A stretch of DNA of 64,000 nt, taken from positions 25,027,152 to 25,091,151 of the forward strand of contig CM046864.1 in NCBI GenBank assembly GCA_025617745.1, given 5' to 3'. This DNA is from Heliocidaris erythrogramma. Its lineage: Eukaryota > Echinodermata > Echinoidea > Camarodonta > Echinometridae. Shown here piece by piece: positions 43,527 through 54,272 of the stretch; the stretch's first letter is position 1; each line of letters opens with the position of its first letter. A program made the position numbers and the translations under genes. The notes under the pieces are model-generated. The model had not been told where the DNA came from. It ran no database searches and was given only the letters and a program-made list of their open reading frames with translations.

Positions 43527-46500
43527 TTCCAAGATTCGCACAGCCAGTAGAAACCCAGCATGTATAAATATGATCCCAACTGTCCTCTGGCAACCATGCA
43601 AGATATCCAGAAGGCATACAAGGTTGTGCAGGAGAGCACCCTCTGCGTGCGGACGCCTATGGTGCACCATGCACAAGACTGGCTGAGGATGGACGTTGCG
43701 TGCGATCTGAGTCTCAAGCTGGAAAACACACAGACAACAGGTGAATTGCTAGTTGCTACAGAGGACCTGGTAACTTGTTGAGTATCATCCCACACAATTT
43801 TTCAAACAAAATAATAATCATAATAGTGAAGAAGGCTGAATCTGACAGCTTATTATATCCGATTTCGACTTGTGCCTGATCCACTGGTCTCTCGATTTTT
43901 TGTTGTTGTGATACGCGTCTATATGCCAATAATTTACCCACCTATATATGCTAACTATGGCTTTCTTGATTTCCTGATCTATTTTAAGTAACAGCTCTTC
44001 ACGAAATTGAAAATTAATTTCACTGCGTATATTTTGATCATTAGTTCTGTTATACGCCTGAGCCAATTTCCTGGCAAATGCCATAATCTATCGTGTGTCT
44101 CTTATCTGGTTATATCCAATCCGGGTGTGAGTTTTATTTTGTGAGTGGTGACCCATCGAAAGAAAGTTTCATAACTTTGTATCGTCATTTCAATGAATTA
44201 CCAGGACTCACTGATCGCAGGACCTTCAATACATGTTTTATGATTGGTTTAATTCTATCATTCTGTGATCATGTGATATAAAAAAACAGGATCTTTCAAG
44301 ATCAGAGGGCTTGCTAACCAACTGGCTCACATTCCTAAAGATGTCCAACCAGAAGTAATTACCATGTCAGCGGGGAATTACGGGAAGGCCTTCTCCTTTG
44401 CTATGCAGCAACGAGGTCTGAAGTCCAGGGTCCTCATGCCCGATACAGCCCCACGTATCAGGGAGGATATCATGAAAGTAGGAAATAATCATGCCTTTTG
44501 TGGGAAATTCGGTTCAAAATAATACTTCAGCAAAATATATTTTCAGAAAAATTACAATCGCTTTATTTCTGCAAAGCTTATTACAACGGTGTATCATAAT
44601 AATTGCATATGACTTGTGATGGAAAATATTACTTGTCTTGTATCACTAGTTATAAACTCCTTGATTACACCAAACGCGGGCGTCCGTGTACGCGTGTGGG
44701 TGTGTGCTATGGGTGTGTGGGAGGCGTGTTCGTGTGCGTTCGATGTGTGTATAATGGTGTTTAAAGGCTTGTGTCAATAACGGCCTAGTTTCATGTAATT
44801 TGTATCAATAACGAGTTACGATAATTTATATAAGCTATAAAAAAAACGGGGCCCAGATCTTATTATTTGGCAATAACGTAACTATCCGAAAGACACGACT
44901 CCGAAGACTGACTAGGAGTCAGTCGTAATTATGTGACATAACTTCCCAATTGTATGTCATGGCCTATACAAAGGGGGTAACCTCTCTAGTCATAAGGACC
45001 GCTATTCATATAAGGACCACTTATTCATAAGGACCGCTATCCATAACGCGTGACTAAATGAACAGCGGTTTTGTATGAATAGCGGTCCTTCTAAATAGTG
45101 AGCAAACCATAGACAAATTTACCTCGCTATTCATAAGGACCTCCATGCATTCATAAGGACCACTATTCATAACTATTTATAAGGACCTCTATTCATAACG
45201 CGTGTTAAATGAATAGCGGTTTTCTATGAATAGCGGTCCTTATGAATAGCGAGCGGACCCGCTAAAAAGTACATTAACCAAAACTGTTGATGGCTTCACT
45301 TAATTCTATATTAATACTTGTACAGGGCTATGGAACTGAAGTTGAACGCGTGCCCGCTAGGGATCTTCAGCCTGCAGTTGACCGTTATGTAGCCAATGAA
45401 GGCATGCACTATCTACATCCCTTTGATGACTTCCATGTGATATGTGGACACGGAAGGTAACTCTAACTAGCGGGTTACCGATTAACTGTATGAGATGGGA
45501 GGTTGGGGGCGGTTCCAATTTTCACGTTCCCCTTTTCCCCTCTCCCTTTCTCTTTATTTCTCCTTTTCGTTCCTTTTTTTGTCATTCGATGAGGTGGTGG
45601 GGAGGGTACGTGCCCATTGTCCCTTACCTTCATAATCTTTTATCTATTTTTTAACAACAAAAGTTCTGAATTTTTAAAAGTTGTAATCACTCATATGGGA
45701 ATTTCAAATTGGCCGAATAGTGAATGTCACTGCAGGAGATGTAGTTGCGCACAACACCCCATTTGCTCCAATACACAAAATGACTAAAATGCCATATTTT
45801 TTTCTTCAAAATGTATTACTCAGTAGCGGATCGTTTTCTTTCATAAGGACTTATAACACTAAGCTATCTCCAATATATGTTGAGTACTGCCCCGAGGGTA
45901 AAGGCGCTTCGGAGAAAACCGCAAATTAATGATATTGTCCGCAAGTATGTCACAATCGACTCACCGAATTGCCAATTTGAGATTCGCATAGATGTAACGA
46001 TCTCATTATTCAAACATCCGTAACCTTAGTAGATGACAGGTTCGAATCCCGCTGGTTCCAATTTTTTCTGACTTGTGTTTTTCATTACAGATCGAGCATA
46101 CGATCTTTAACACTGGGAGTAATATGCCGAAAGATTTGTTTACAAATTAAAAATTCCTCCCCAGTCAAGCTTCTTCTCCGCGGGGCAACGGCATGATAAG
46201 GTAACGATCATGGTATACCCTCTCGCGGCATAAAAACGTCCACAATCTGCGGTAGAGTATCCCTTTAAGATAAAAAGGGAACACTTCTTTAAAAATAGAG
46301 CTCGACGGCTTCGTTTCTTGCAATTTTTGGGCCAATCATCTGCGCTATTCCAAAATACACACACACACACACACACACAAACGCACACGCACACATGCAT
46401 GGAAAACAGTGAACAGACGATATAAATAATTGATCAAAGATTGATCAAACTATAGATTACTGATTTGAGCTTTCTATTAAATTTAGTCGCGTTTTGGAAG

Positions 46501-48185
46501 TTACATAGAAGGCATTAAATCTGTGTTAATTAAAACGAGTGAACGCCCTTCGGCTCTCGGCAAACATTTTGTTAAGCATCACTGGTTCTATAGGAACTGT
46601 CTATCTTCTACCCAAGAATTTCATTATTTCCCCGAATATTGCAGTACAGGTTTGGAGATTCTTGAAGAAGTGCCTGATCCTGATGTGATTGTCGTATGCT
46701 GTGGGGGCGGAGGTTTACTGGCCGGAATAGCCGCTGCTGTGAAACTTTCAGGCAAACCTCATACAAGGATATATGGGGTTGAACCTGAACAAGGTACTTG
46801 CGTGCGATCGTGCGTGCCCCCCCCCCCTTTTTTTTTAGACCTCTTGAAAAAAAACCTGTGCAGAATCCAACATAAATCAACAGGAACTGGGGATTCCTGT
46901 GGACAATTTATTAAGCTTAATATGAAAATTTTATTACATCAGTTAAGTGCACGATTCATTATAAGTATTTAAGAACGTAAAGCAAACCTTTAGGGCGTGG
47001 GGTTGTTGTTTTTTTCCTCGAATATGACAATTTTTGGTCCCCCCAAAAAACAAAAAACAAAACAACAACAACAACTTAATTTCAAGATATTTTGTTTCTC
47101 CAATTGGAAAGTGGCCGGCCGGCCGTTTCGGCCCCTCATCTTGAACTTGAACGGCTTATGGTTGAATAATAATATTTGTAAATCTCTCTATCAGCTTGTT
47201 GCATGTACCAGAGCAAGCAGTTAGGTGAACCGGCAACAGATCCTACTGTACACTCTATCGCGTCAGGACTATCCCCTCCATTTGCAGGTAAGTTATATTT
47301 TGCTACATCTTCTTTTCATCTTCATGAGATTCTATGCAGGTTTAAATTTGGGGTTCAAATATTAACGTAACTATATGATCACATATTTTTGATGTAATTG
47401 GAGACGGCTGATTATAAGCCCATTGGTCCTCTACTTGGGTGAAGATACGCATGCTACGGCGATATTTTTGCTCCACTGACTATTTCGTAACCACTAACCT
47501 AATTCTTAACCCATTGTCCACGGAAACCGGCTGGTCCCTGGAATTATGCCTTTGGGGATGAGAGAATTCAGTAGTCAGCTGGTTAACAACCTTCGACCAA
47601 AAGCACTATATAATAACCCTAACCCTAAAGCTATTAAAAACTTATTTACTGTCAGGTTGTTTTTCGCAAGCCATTCATTCGTTTCGACCCTGCTGATTAT
47701 TCCAAGTCAATCATAATCGCATGCTCTCAAAATTAGGTTCCAATGCCTTCCGCCACGTTGACAAGTTCGTGGAAGATATCCTGCTATTGAGCGAGGACGA
47801 GATCATAGCTGCAGTATCCCGTCTCTACCATGCCGGCCTGGTGGTGGAGCCAGCGGGGGCTGCAGCCTTTGGGGCACTTCTCTTCGGTAAGGTCCCTGAC
47901 GTCGTGGATAAGAAGGTGGTCGTGGTGATCACGGGTGGCAACGTTTCCCCACAAGAACTCTGCGACATCATTAAGACCTAGTCATCATCGATGCGGACTC
48001 TCAAAAAGTGTTGAAAATTCAATCTTCATTTCCATTTTATCTAACAGGTTTAAGCTTTATTTATAAGCTGAATGAATGCAATTAAGTGCAATTTTTCTTT
48101 TAAAAAAACCCACAAAATTTATATATTAGCACTTTAAAGCCCATCGCAAGCTATACGATCGACAACGATCTGATTTTGGAAATAA
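43527..48185 (+). CDS. Serine/threonine dehydratase-like PLP enzyme (six exons, 328 aa)
   Basis: Fold-type II PLP enzyme. Coding exons 43560-43740, 44290-44477, 45326-45456, 46645-46793, 47195-47287 and 47737-47981 join in phase with GT-AG introns to 328 residues, the usual length for a catabolic serine/threonine dehydratase or serine racemase lacking an ACT regulatory domain. Seen: PLP lysine in GSFKIRG (Lys64), substrate loop SAGNYG (87-92), phosphate-binding GGGGL (Gly187-190) and ITGGN near the C-terminus (Thr313 where serine racemase has Ser). Known: serine racemases have SSGN at the loop and dehydratases SAGN, so Ala88 favours dehydration (Ser/Thr to ketoacid plus ammonia). The ATG at 43560 follows an in-exon acceptor (TTCTTAG); a second ATG at residue 13 is possible. 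AATAAA at 48181 is a polyadenylation candidate. Confidence 0.93.
43560..43740 (+). CDS. Dehydratase coding exon 1
   Basis: Residues 1-60 plus one base of Gly61. Reads MYKYDPNCPLATMQDIQKAY through DLSLKLENTQTT, the L.LK.EN.Q.TGSFK lead-in. Donor G|GTGAAT. Confidence 0.93.
43818..44084 (-). CDS. Possible antisense exon inside dehydratase intron 1 (unrecognised)
   Basis: An 88-residue ATG ORF starting MAFARKLAQAYNRTNDQNIR and continuing INFQFREELLLKIDQEIKKA is mixed and charged, not low-complexity. A possible donor (ATAG|GTGGGT) lies at about 43943. I do not recognise it. It could be chance, a nested gene's first exon, or a transposon piece. Confidence 0.2.
   Translation of the reverse strand: MAFARKLAQAYNRTNDQNIRSEINFQFREELLLKIDQEIKKAIVSIYRWVNYWHIDAYHNNKKSRDQWIRHKSKSDIISCQIQPSSLL
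44290..44477 (+). CDS. Dehydratase coding exon 2 (PLP lysine)
   Basis: Residues 61-123. Reads GSFKIRGLANQLAHIPKDVQ, then VITMSAGNYGKAFSFAMQQR and MPDTAPRIREDIMK. It holds Lys64 and the SAGNYG loop. Acceptor AAACAG, donor AAA|GTAGGA. Confidence 0.96.
44783..44856. repeat. Decayed piece of the TTTCATAAAAC MITE family
   Basis: Reads GGCCTAGTTTCATGTAATTT, then TATCAATAACGAGTTACGA and a shortened end ACGGGGCCCAG. Lies in dehydratase intron 2. Confidence 0.5.
44985..45258. repeat. Palindromic array of AAGGACCGCTATTCAT words
   Basis: About eight forward copies of ATAAGGACC(G/A)CTATTCAT and inverse copies (ATGAATAGCGGTCCTTAT) alternate around two ACGCGTG..TAAATGAA(C/T)AGCGG segments. It can fold into several hairpins. 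It lies in dehydratase intron 2, ending about 70 bp before exon 3. Confidence 0.7.
45326..45456 (+). CDS. Dehydratase coding exon 3
   Basis: Residues 124-166. Reads GYGTEVERVPARDLQPAVDR then YLHPFDDFHVICGHG, the HPFDD...I.GHGT region. Acceptor TGTACAG, donor AG|GTAACT. Confidence 0.95.
45990..46062 (+). pseudogene. tRNA-like B-box segment
   Basis: GACAGGTTCGAATCCCGCTG is a clean T-arm/B-box. No convincing acceptor or D-arm was found upstream, so this is probably a tRNA-derived repeat fragment in dehydratase intron 3. Confidence 0.35.
46150..46264. repeat. Partial copy of the 49053-49326 TTAA element
   Basis: Shares GGTAACGATCA, CCCTCTCGCGG.ATAAAAAC and GTCCACAATCTGCGGT with 49053-49326 and ends GAGTATCCCT before TTAA. 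The left end is lost. Confidence 0.65.
46359..46380. repeat. (AC)n microsatellite
   Basis: An (AC) run of about ten units in dehydratase intron 3. Confidence 0.85.
46645..46793 (+). CDS. Dehydratase coding exon 4 (tetraglycine loop)
   Basis: Residues 167-216. Reads TGLEILEEVPDPDVIVVCCG then GGGLLAGIAAAVKLSGK and RIYGVEPEQ. The acceptor is ATTGCAG at 46644, not the TACAG five bases later; only this choice restores GHGSTGLEIL. Donor G|GTACTT. Confidence 0.96.
47195..47287 (+). CDS. Dehydratase coding exon 5
   Basis: Residues 217-247. Reads ACCMYQSKQLGEPATDPTVH then SIASGLSPPFA, aligned to the family's conserved A..M..S and DG.A region. Acceptor TATCAG, donor G|GTAAGT. Confidence 0.93.
47737..47981 (+). 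CDS. Dehydratase coding exon 6 with stop
   Basis: Residues 248-328. Reads GSNAFRHVDKFVEDILLLSE, then VVEPAGAAAFGALLFGKV and VVVVITGGNVSPQELCDIIK before TAG. EPAGA and TGGN are family motifs. Acceptor AATTAG. Confidence 0.97.
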
Positions 48186-48186
48186 A
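48181..48186 (+). terminator. Candidate polyadenylation signal of the dehydratase
   Basis: AATAAA about 200 bp after the stop codon. It is the first clear signal downstream. Confidence 0.4.
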
Positions 48187-48189
48187 TCT

Positions 48190-49045
48190 TAAATATGGGC
48201 ATTTGAACAATTACTAAAATCTACCTGATTCAGGTTCTGAACAATAATATGAAAACCAAACATAGGATTTTAGCGAGCTGTCGCCCTCATACCCGGAAAA
48301 GGGCCAAATCATTTCAAATCGTAGACAATCGTAGGACTGCTCTGACGTCACTACGACTAAGAGCCGATATGGCCTTTCCTCTGACTAGAAAGCTCGCAAT
48401 AGGCTCGGGTTGTTTTCGATTTTACTATCTTTGCGAACTATTCAGAACTTCAATTTTTTTTTAATATCAAACGCTAAATTACATATTTTTTAAAATTCGG
48501 ATCCCAGACCGATCGTATAGTGTGCGGTGGGCGAAACATTTCAGAAGCACAACTGAAACTGTAATTCTACTTTTTTGCTTCAAACACTGTAGCTTTTAAT
48601 TAGTGTATGTGCCGACGAAGAGATACGGCATATTGAGCTTGTCGTAATGTTGTTCTAATTGAGGTTCCTTATAGTAGAAACGCCATAAAAATTGCGAGGA
48701 ATTTGTTTTGCCGTCCCATTTATGTCGGAAGCAAGGTTCGTATTTTAATTACTTCTAGTAATTATACAGTGTGGAATAGACTTACCCACCAACACCGCAG
48801 TTCATATTTTTAATTCCTTTTTTATAATCTCTCTTTCTCTCCTTTCCCCCTAAAAAAATTGGGGAAAACAACAACAAAATAAAATAGAGTTGTTTACAAC
48901 AATGATATCCGTCAATGAAATGGAAAACATAGTCATAGGAAAGATTAATTTTGTTGACCGTACATGTGATAACTATTGTTAATGTTAGTTTAAATCATAT
49001 GCTTATACATATTTTAGGATATCGAATGATAACTTTCATAAGCAA
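48190..49045. other. Downstream of the dehydratase, no gene seen
   Basis: Plain sequence. No recognisable repeat or exon. Confidence 0.4.
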
Positions 49046-49052
49046 ATTTTAA

Positions 49053-49326
49053 AGGGATACGCCACCAGGCGGCCGTGGGGAAAGAAAGAATTGCGCAAGC
49101 CCCATTCACTCGTACACAAAGTTTGTGCGTCGAACGCGTCCGTCGGACTACTGGGATTAAATTTCGGACTGCACGAAGCCGACCGAATCTCGCACGAGAG
49201 CTCGACGAGCTCATGCATGTTGTGCTATCCGGAGTTTGCGCCCCGTGGGCAACGACATGATCAGGTAACGATCACTGTGCCCTCTCGCGGAATAAAAACG
49301 TCCACAATCTGCGGTTGAGTATCCCT
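49053..49326. repeat. TTAA-flanked CpG-rich element, AGGGATAC ends
   Basis: AGGGATACGCCACC at the left and GAGTATCCCT at the right share an inverted AGGGATAC. TTAA flanks at 49049-49052 and 49327-49330. GC- and CpG-rich, so ORFs appear on both strands; not a gene. Confidence 0.7.
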
Positions 49327-49517
49327 TTAAACCTGCAGGGGCCGACCTGACTAGCACTTGTGCTTTTTTTCTGGTTCCATTTTACCCTTTTTCTTAATTG
49401 TTTCCTGACCATGATGTAATTATATGTCTTCCTGTAAATATTGTAAATATCATAATGTATTGTATCTTGTCATAGGTAAATAAATACAATCATTATCATA
49501 ATTATCCATAAGCCCTA

Positions 49518-49710
49518 CCAGTGGCGGATCCGCCATTTTCTCGATTGTGCCCCCCCCCCCCCCCCCCCCCCCCCCTCAGCGTCTTGTCTTTTTTTTTTTT
49601 TTTCTTTTCTTTTTTTGCTTGTCAGGGAATTATGGAGGGAAACTGGACCCCATAACCCCTTACTGAGCGATTTTTGAAGGTTTGGCGATTTTTTTTTTTT
49701 TTTTGCCAAA
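49518..49710. repeat. GGATCC-ended element with poly-C and poly-T tracts
   Basis: Begins AGTGGCGGATCCGCC, with about 25 C at 49551-49575 and a poly-T run after it, then TTGTCAGGGAATTATGGAGG, which recurs inverted near 38742-38762. A pure poly-G run lies at about 49787-49809. Confidence 0.65.
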
Positions 49711-49810
49711 CCAATTGATAGAAGTGTGCTAGTTAATTTCTACACTTTCACTGATCACATACATGCACAGTATCATAGCTCATAGGGGGGGGGGGGGGGG
49801 GGGGGGGGGC

Positions 49811-51610
49811 ATTTAAGACCAAATGCGTCGCTAATGCTCGTTTCCAAGGCCTATGGGCCAGTGAACTCATATGTATCTCACATAACAAGCTCTATAGCTA
49901 AACAGTGAATGATTTACGCAGTGTATGCGTTAATGTAAAAGAAAAACAACATAATGACAATTCGAATATATGTTTACAGTATAAAGTTTATTACACATAA
50001 GAAATGTAGGAGTTTACAATTTCTTTCGATGTCTTTAGGATTAAAGATATATAAATTCGTAATAAAATACAGGGAGAAATGTAAGTATGTACTTGCACCT
50101 TCATAAATACACGTAATGAGTCTGTATATAAATATATAAAGACTATCACTCTCCAAAACTACGAAGAAAAACTGACGATAAAGACTTTTTATCTTTAAAA
50201 AGACATTGGACATTCCAGGAATGCTGGCGACTTTTGACAGTAATCACAACAGAGATGTTGTATTTACCATTTTGTGGCCAAGAAGTAAAAGAATAATAAT
50301 TTTTAAAATTATATTAAATTAGGGCTATGACGATTGTCTCCATTTCTACAATTTTCTTCTAAGAATCGTCTAATATTTTGTAAAATAATCTTCGATAATC
50401 TCTGCAAATACATGTATGACTATGGAATATCTGTCTCTTTCTTTCATGAAAAAGGATATACTCGAAGCCATTTTAAGCATCTTAACAGCTGATGACCACT
50501 TTAAAGCTGCCTTAAACTGGTAGAATAGAACAGCGCCATCTTAAGATCATTATAATTAGAGAAAGTTGCATTATATTTGTAATTTTAGCAAACAACTCAC
50601 TTGGAAAATATACCTACTTCAACTATGTGTGATTAATTGGGTTTTTACAGACGTTTATCAATCAGATATGATTTTTTACGTCTGGGGACCGACCTTTAAC
50701 GTCACCTTCCGAAAGACGTGACTCAGTCTCGATCTTTGGTCCGTTGAATCAGTTAATAACACTGTTAGCTGGATTACAGGCGCACGCCACAATGCCCAGA
50801 TGGAGAGTCGATTTTAAAATTGTCAAAAGATGGCCATATTTAGGTCAGTTTAAGGCAACTTGAAGCACAACAAATATCATGAAAGGCACAACAAATATCA
50901 TGAAAGGCAAAACGTCGTTGATTAGTTTTGCTAGCTCACATCAACGTACAAGATAGTTGCAATCAAAAACATGATTTTTAAGAAAATGAATATCACACTT
51001 TTCAGCAAAGACTTAATTGTAGAAAAAGTAGGATGAAATATAATACATGTACTGAAAAGACTGTCAAACCTGTACGTAACATACATATTTACAATATCAT
51101 ACAACATATATATGTACAATAGCTCTGTTTATTTACATGTTCATGGTAAAATGAAGGCACTATGATGTTTAAGGGATATGATAAATATAGGTTTAAAATC
51201 TTTAAAATTATGTACACAGCGAAACTTTATTCTTACACTATATATTACGGGAAGTCTAGGAATTAAAATGATTTTGACTAGTAATATGTGCATGTATCAA
51301 TTACACGTCTGTTTATGTTGTTTTTTCCATTGGGTCTTGGCAAATTATTTGACTTCATATAGAAAGAAAAAGTTGTTATGCAGCTCCAAAGGAATATGAT
51401 TGCATGTATCTGAAATGATCAATAATAAGGCAATGTAGTAGGCTCAATACATTATACAAGCACATGTGGGCTATTTCAGAGAAACAAGATACATATATAT
51501 AAGCTATAAAAAGACTTTTAAAAAAGACTGAAAAAGAAGAAAATGAAATCAATATGATAAAGAATGATGAATTAGAAATATAAAAAGAAAGGATACAGAG
51601 ATAAAGACAA
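49811..51610. other. Intergenic, no gene seen
   Basis: AT-rich. Only a short local repeat (GAAAGGCACAACAAATATCAT and variant, about 50865-50905) was noticed. Confidence 0.5.
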
Positions 51611-51618
51611 TATATTAA

Positions 51619-51703
51619 TATATCGTCTGTTTGGAGCCAGAAGGGCGTTAAGTCCCATCTTTTGTACAGAGTTAACGCCCTTCTGGCTCCAAATAGACGA
51701 TAT
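51619..51703. repeat. Isolated 85-nt hairpin, near-perfect 33-bp stem
   Basis: The left arm (51619-51651, ATATCGTCTGTTTGGAGCCA...) and right arm (51671-51703) pair with one G-T wobble around a ~19-nt loop. The size fits either a tiny MITE or a small-RNA precursor. There is no coding sequence near it. Which strand, if any, is transcribed is unknown. Confidence 0.75.
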
Positions 51704-51709
51704 GAACTA

Positions 51710-52790
51710 CAAGTAATAATGTAGGATTAAGTACATGTACACTGTTCATGTAAAATACCAGAAAATTATGCCTAAATGTGTGTTCTGAATGTGACCTTAT
51801 GATGCTCTGTGGATCTCTAGCATAAAATCAGGTTGGGAAATGGACTATTTGAGTCCAAAATGATGGAAAATAACATCATGAAGGAAGATTTTAGTAAGTG
51901 TTTGATAATTAATTGCTATTGATGAATGATATCACTTGTAACAATTACAAATTTAATGGGTTTTAAGCCACTTTTAAAACTCTTTCCTCATGATCAGTCC
52001 CACATGTTAAAAACTGTGTATTTTGGGGTAAAGGGTATCTAATTTTTTGACCTGGGACCCGGGTACCCAGATTTTAGTCCCAGCCCTAGAACACAGATGT
52101 GACTCTCACAATTACTGATATAAAATAGACAGGCATTTCGATGGATAGATATTAAAGAGTACAACAGCACAATGAAAAATATATGGACGGAAAGTCTGAA
52201 ACAAATAAAAGAATCTAAAATTTAGTTCTTACACATAATTTTGTGACAATTCTTGGGCTGATGAAATGTTTAAAAACAAAAAGAAAGAAAAAAACTTCTA
52301 TTTGTACATTGTGAAAACCTGCAATAATTCATTACAACGGCGCATTATGTAATCTACAAACTTCCAGTCAAACTGCAGTCAAAATTGTAAATGAAGAACT
52401 GTTAAAAAAAGGAACTTTTACCAAATCTATATATACTAGATTAATTCCTTTAAAAAAGACATGATCAAATGCTCATTTCCAGCATGAACATACAGGAATG
52501 TATATGCAGACATGGTTCATAAAAATATTACTATCTTACTTTATACCGATGGGGAGGATGTTTAGATCCTCTAACCTATCCAGTAATTGCTGAACTCAGT
52601 ACTTTGTATGTCCTTAAAAAAAAAGGTAATGCCTTAGTGTACAGCAATATTTCATCCAGTAAAAGGCAAAAGCACACAAAAAGTTCTTGAAGTGAGAAGA
52701 ATTTACAAAATTTGAAATTACTTTCTTCAGTAGTTAAATATTCACAATGCATCTTGTGGCTTTTATTTCATGATATGGAATTATGGATTA
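51710..52790. other. Intergenic, no gene seen
   Basis: Plain AT-rich sequence. Confidence 0.5.
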
Positions 52791-52795
52791 TGTTA

Positions 52796-52908
52796 CCTGG
52801 GGCCTGTAACATAAAGAGACACAATCAATCTTATGATCAATTGTAAATCTTCAGTACATGGTTTCCCATAGACTTATCATAAGATTGATTTATGTTGCAG
52901 GCCCCAGG
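52796..52908. repeat. MITE, GGGGCCTGTAACATAAA family
   Basis: Left TGGGGCCTGTAACATAAAGA, right ATTTATGTTGCAGGCCCCA. The middle has AATCAATCTTATGAT and its inverse. A second copy is at 57975-58100. Confidence 0.75.
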
Positions 52909-53098
52909 AGCAATTTCTTCACAAGATTGATTGGATTTTTTTCTTGGTGGCTTCAGATTCATATTTCATATATTCATGTATTCTTGTTAACATTTTCATA
53001 CAATGCAGGACTTTACCGACATGTTACAATGAATAAAAAGTCTCTGAGTGTTAAAATATCTGAGACCAAATTAGACTATCATAGTGGCAAGATTGCTC

Positions 53099-53238
53099 TG
53101 GGGAGCGTTTCATCAAGCGTTTTGTCAGTGATTTTCACCGACAAATTTGCTCTCAACCAATCAGATGCAAGAATTTCAGTAGCTTATAACAGTTGTCGGT
53201 GAAAATCACTGACAAAACGCTTGATGAAACGCTCCCCA
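53099..53238. repeat. MITE of the GGGGAGCGTTTCATCAAG family (near-perfect)
   Basis: Inverted ends of about 45 bp (GGGGAGCGTTTCATCAAGCG, GTTTTGTCAGTGATTTTCAC) around CAACCAATCAGATGCAAGAA. The near-identical arms suggest a recent insertion. Confidence 0.85.
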
Positions 53239-54038
53239 GGTCTTTTTAAATTCAGCCAGGATTTAAAGTGAAGGCTGAGTTCTGGGAAAGGTGAAAATAA
53301 GTTGAGCTTCTGATTCCTTTTATGTCAGTTTGTAAGAAGAAAATACACTGTAGTAGAAATGCCCCTGATAAGGTTTTCTCTTTAAAAGTTTAAATGCCCT
53401 TATATTTGAAATATGACAAGAAATATCTGAAGTTTTAAGGCCAAACATTCATGATACATGTGTGTGTAGTCCCATATACCTATTTCTGTGTGCAGTCCAT
53501 GTGCTTCTTCGCGAGATTGAGCCAATTTCAAATTTTTGAAACCTCACAGTATAGACCAATTCTTATGTAGACATGATTAACCTTTCCCAATTGCTTTGAG
53601 GCAATTTCATTCACAATGTAATCACATGACCAGAATTCAAATTTATCTTTTAAACACCGTTTAAGGAGTTTTGGTTATGTATGGAACAGCACAGGCCAGA
53701 TCAAGGAGGTAAAGGGGCTAGCTAGATGTTGGCGTGTGTGCCAACACATTGACATACATTGTAGCAACAGATAAATGCCATGTGATTTCGCTGGTGCATT
53801 ACACCGTATACATACAAGTGCTAATACCATGGGTAGGAGACTTCAGAACAATAAGATAACAAATTGAATTTTCCCTGACGAGGTTATTGACGGAAATAAT
53901 AAATAGGTCAATACATACACATCCTTTCAACTCACAAAAAGGTCTCCCAAAACCATTCCCCTTGGATGCTGCAAGGACAATTTACTCTGTTTGGACCATG
54001 GGTAGTGGCATGGACCTTTAAATGACATACCGTAGCAT
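53239..54038. other. Downstream flank of the Rieske gene
   Basis: No repeat or gene recognised. Presumably includes the 3' UTR of the minus-strand gene; no AATAAA-type signal was located with confidence. Confidence 0.4.
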
Positions 54039-54272
54039 TTAAAAATCTCCATCACCTGAAAAATACTTCCCGCTGAAGTTCTCAAACCCAATGAAGATGC
54101 TCCCGCTCTTGTCGATCTTGGTGGGAAAGGTCACGGTGCTGACCTCTTTACGACCCTTGGGCAATGTGACCTCTCCAGAGGTCAGATCGATGCACCATTT
54201 ATGCCAGGGACATTTGACGCAGATAGACATGTCAGGGTAAGACCTCTATATCACCCATATGCAAGGGGCCTC
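54039..54272 (-). CDS. RFESD: Rieske gene exon 3 (CPWH half, stop codon, frameshift at 54235-54237)
   Basis: Acceptor TATCCTAG at 54273. Reads GGPLHMGDIEVLP, then (after the shift) DMSICVKCPWHKWCIDLTSG, EVTLPKGRKEV and ends FSGKYFSGDGDF before TAA. No alternative GT-AG intron explains the shift. Confidence 0.85.

Noticed and set aside
47610-47630. Telomere-like CCCTAACCCTAA
   Set aside because: Only two units; expected by chance.
54231-54247. A tiny intron explaining the Rieske frame change
   Set aside because: No GT...AG pair of workable length sits between the two frames, and removing a single base restores the conserved sequence exactly.
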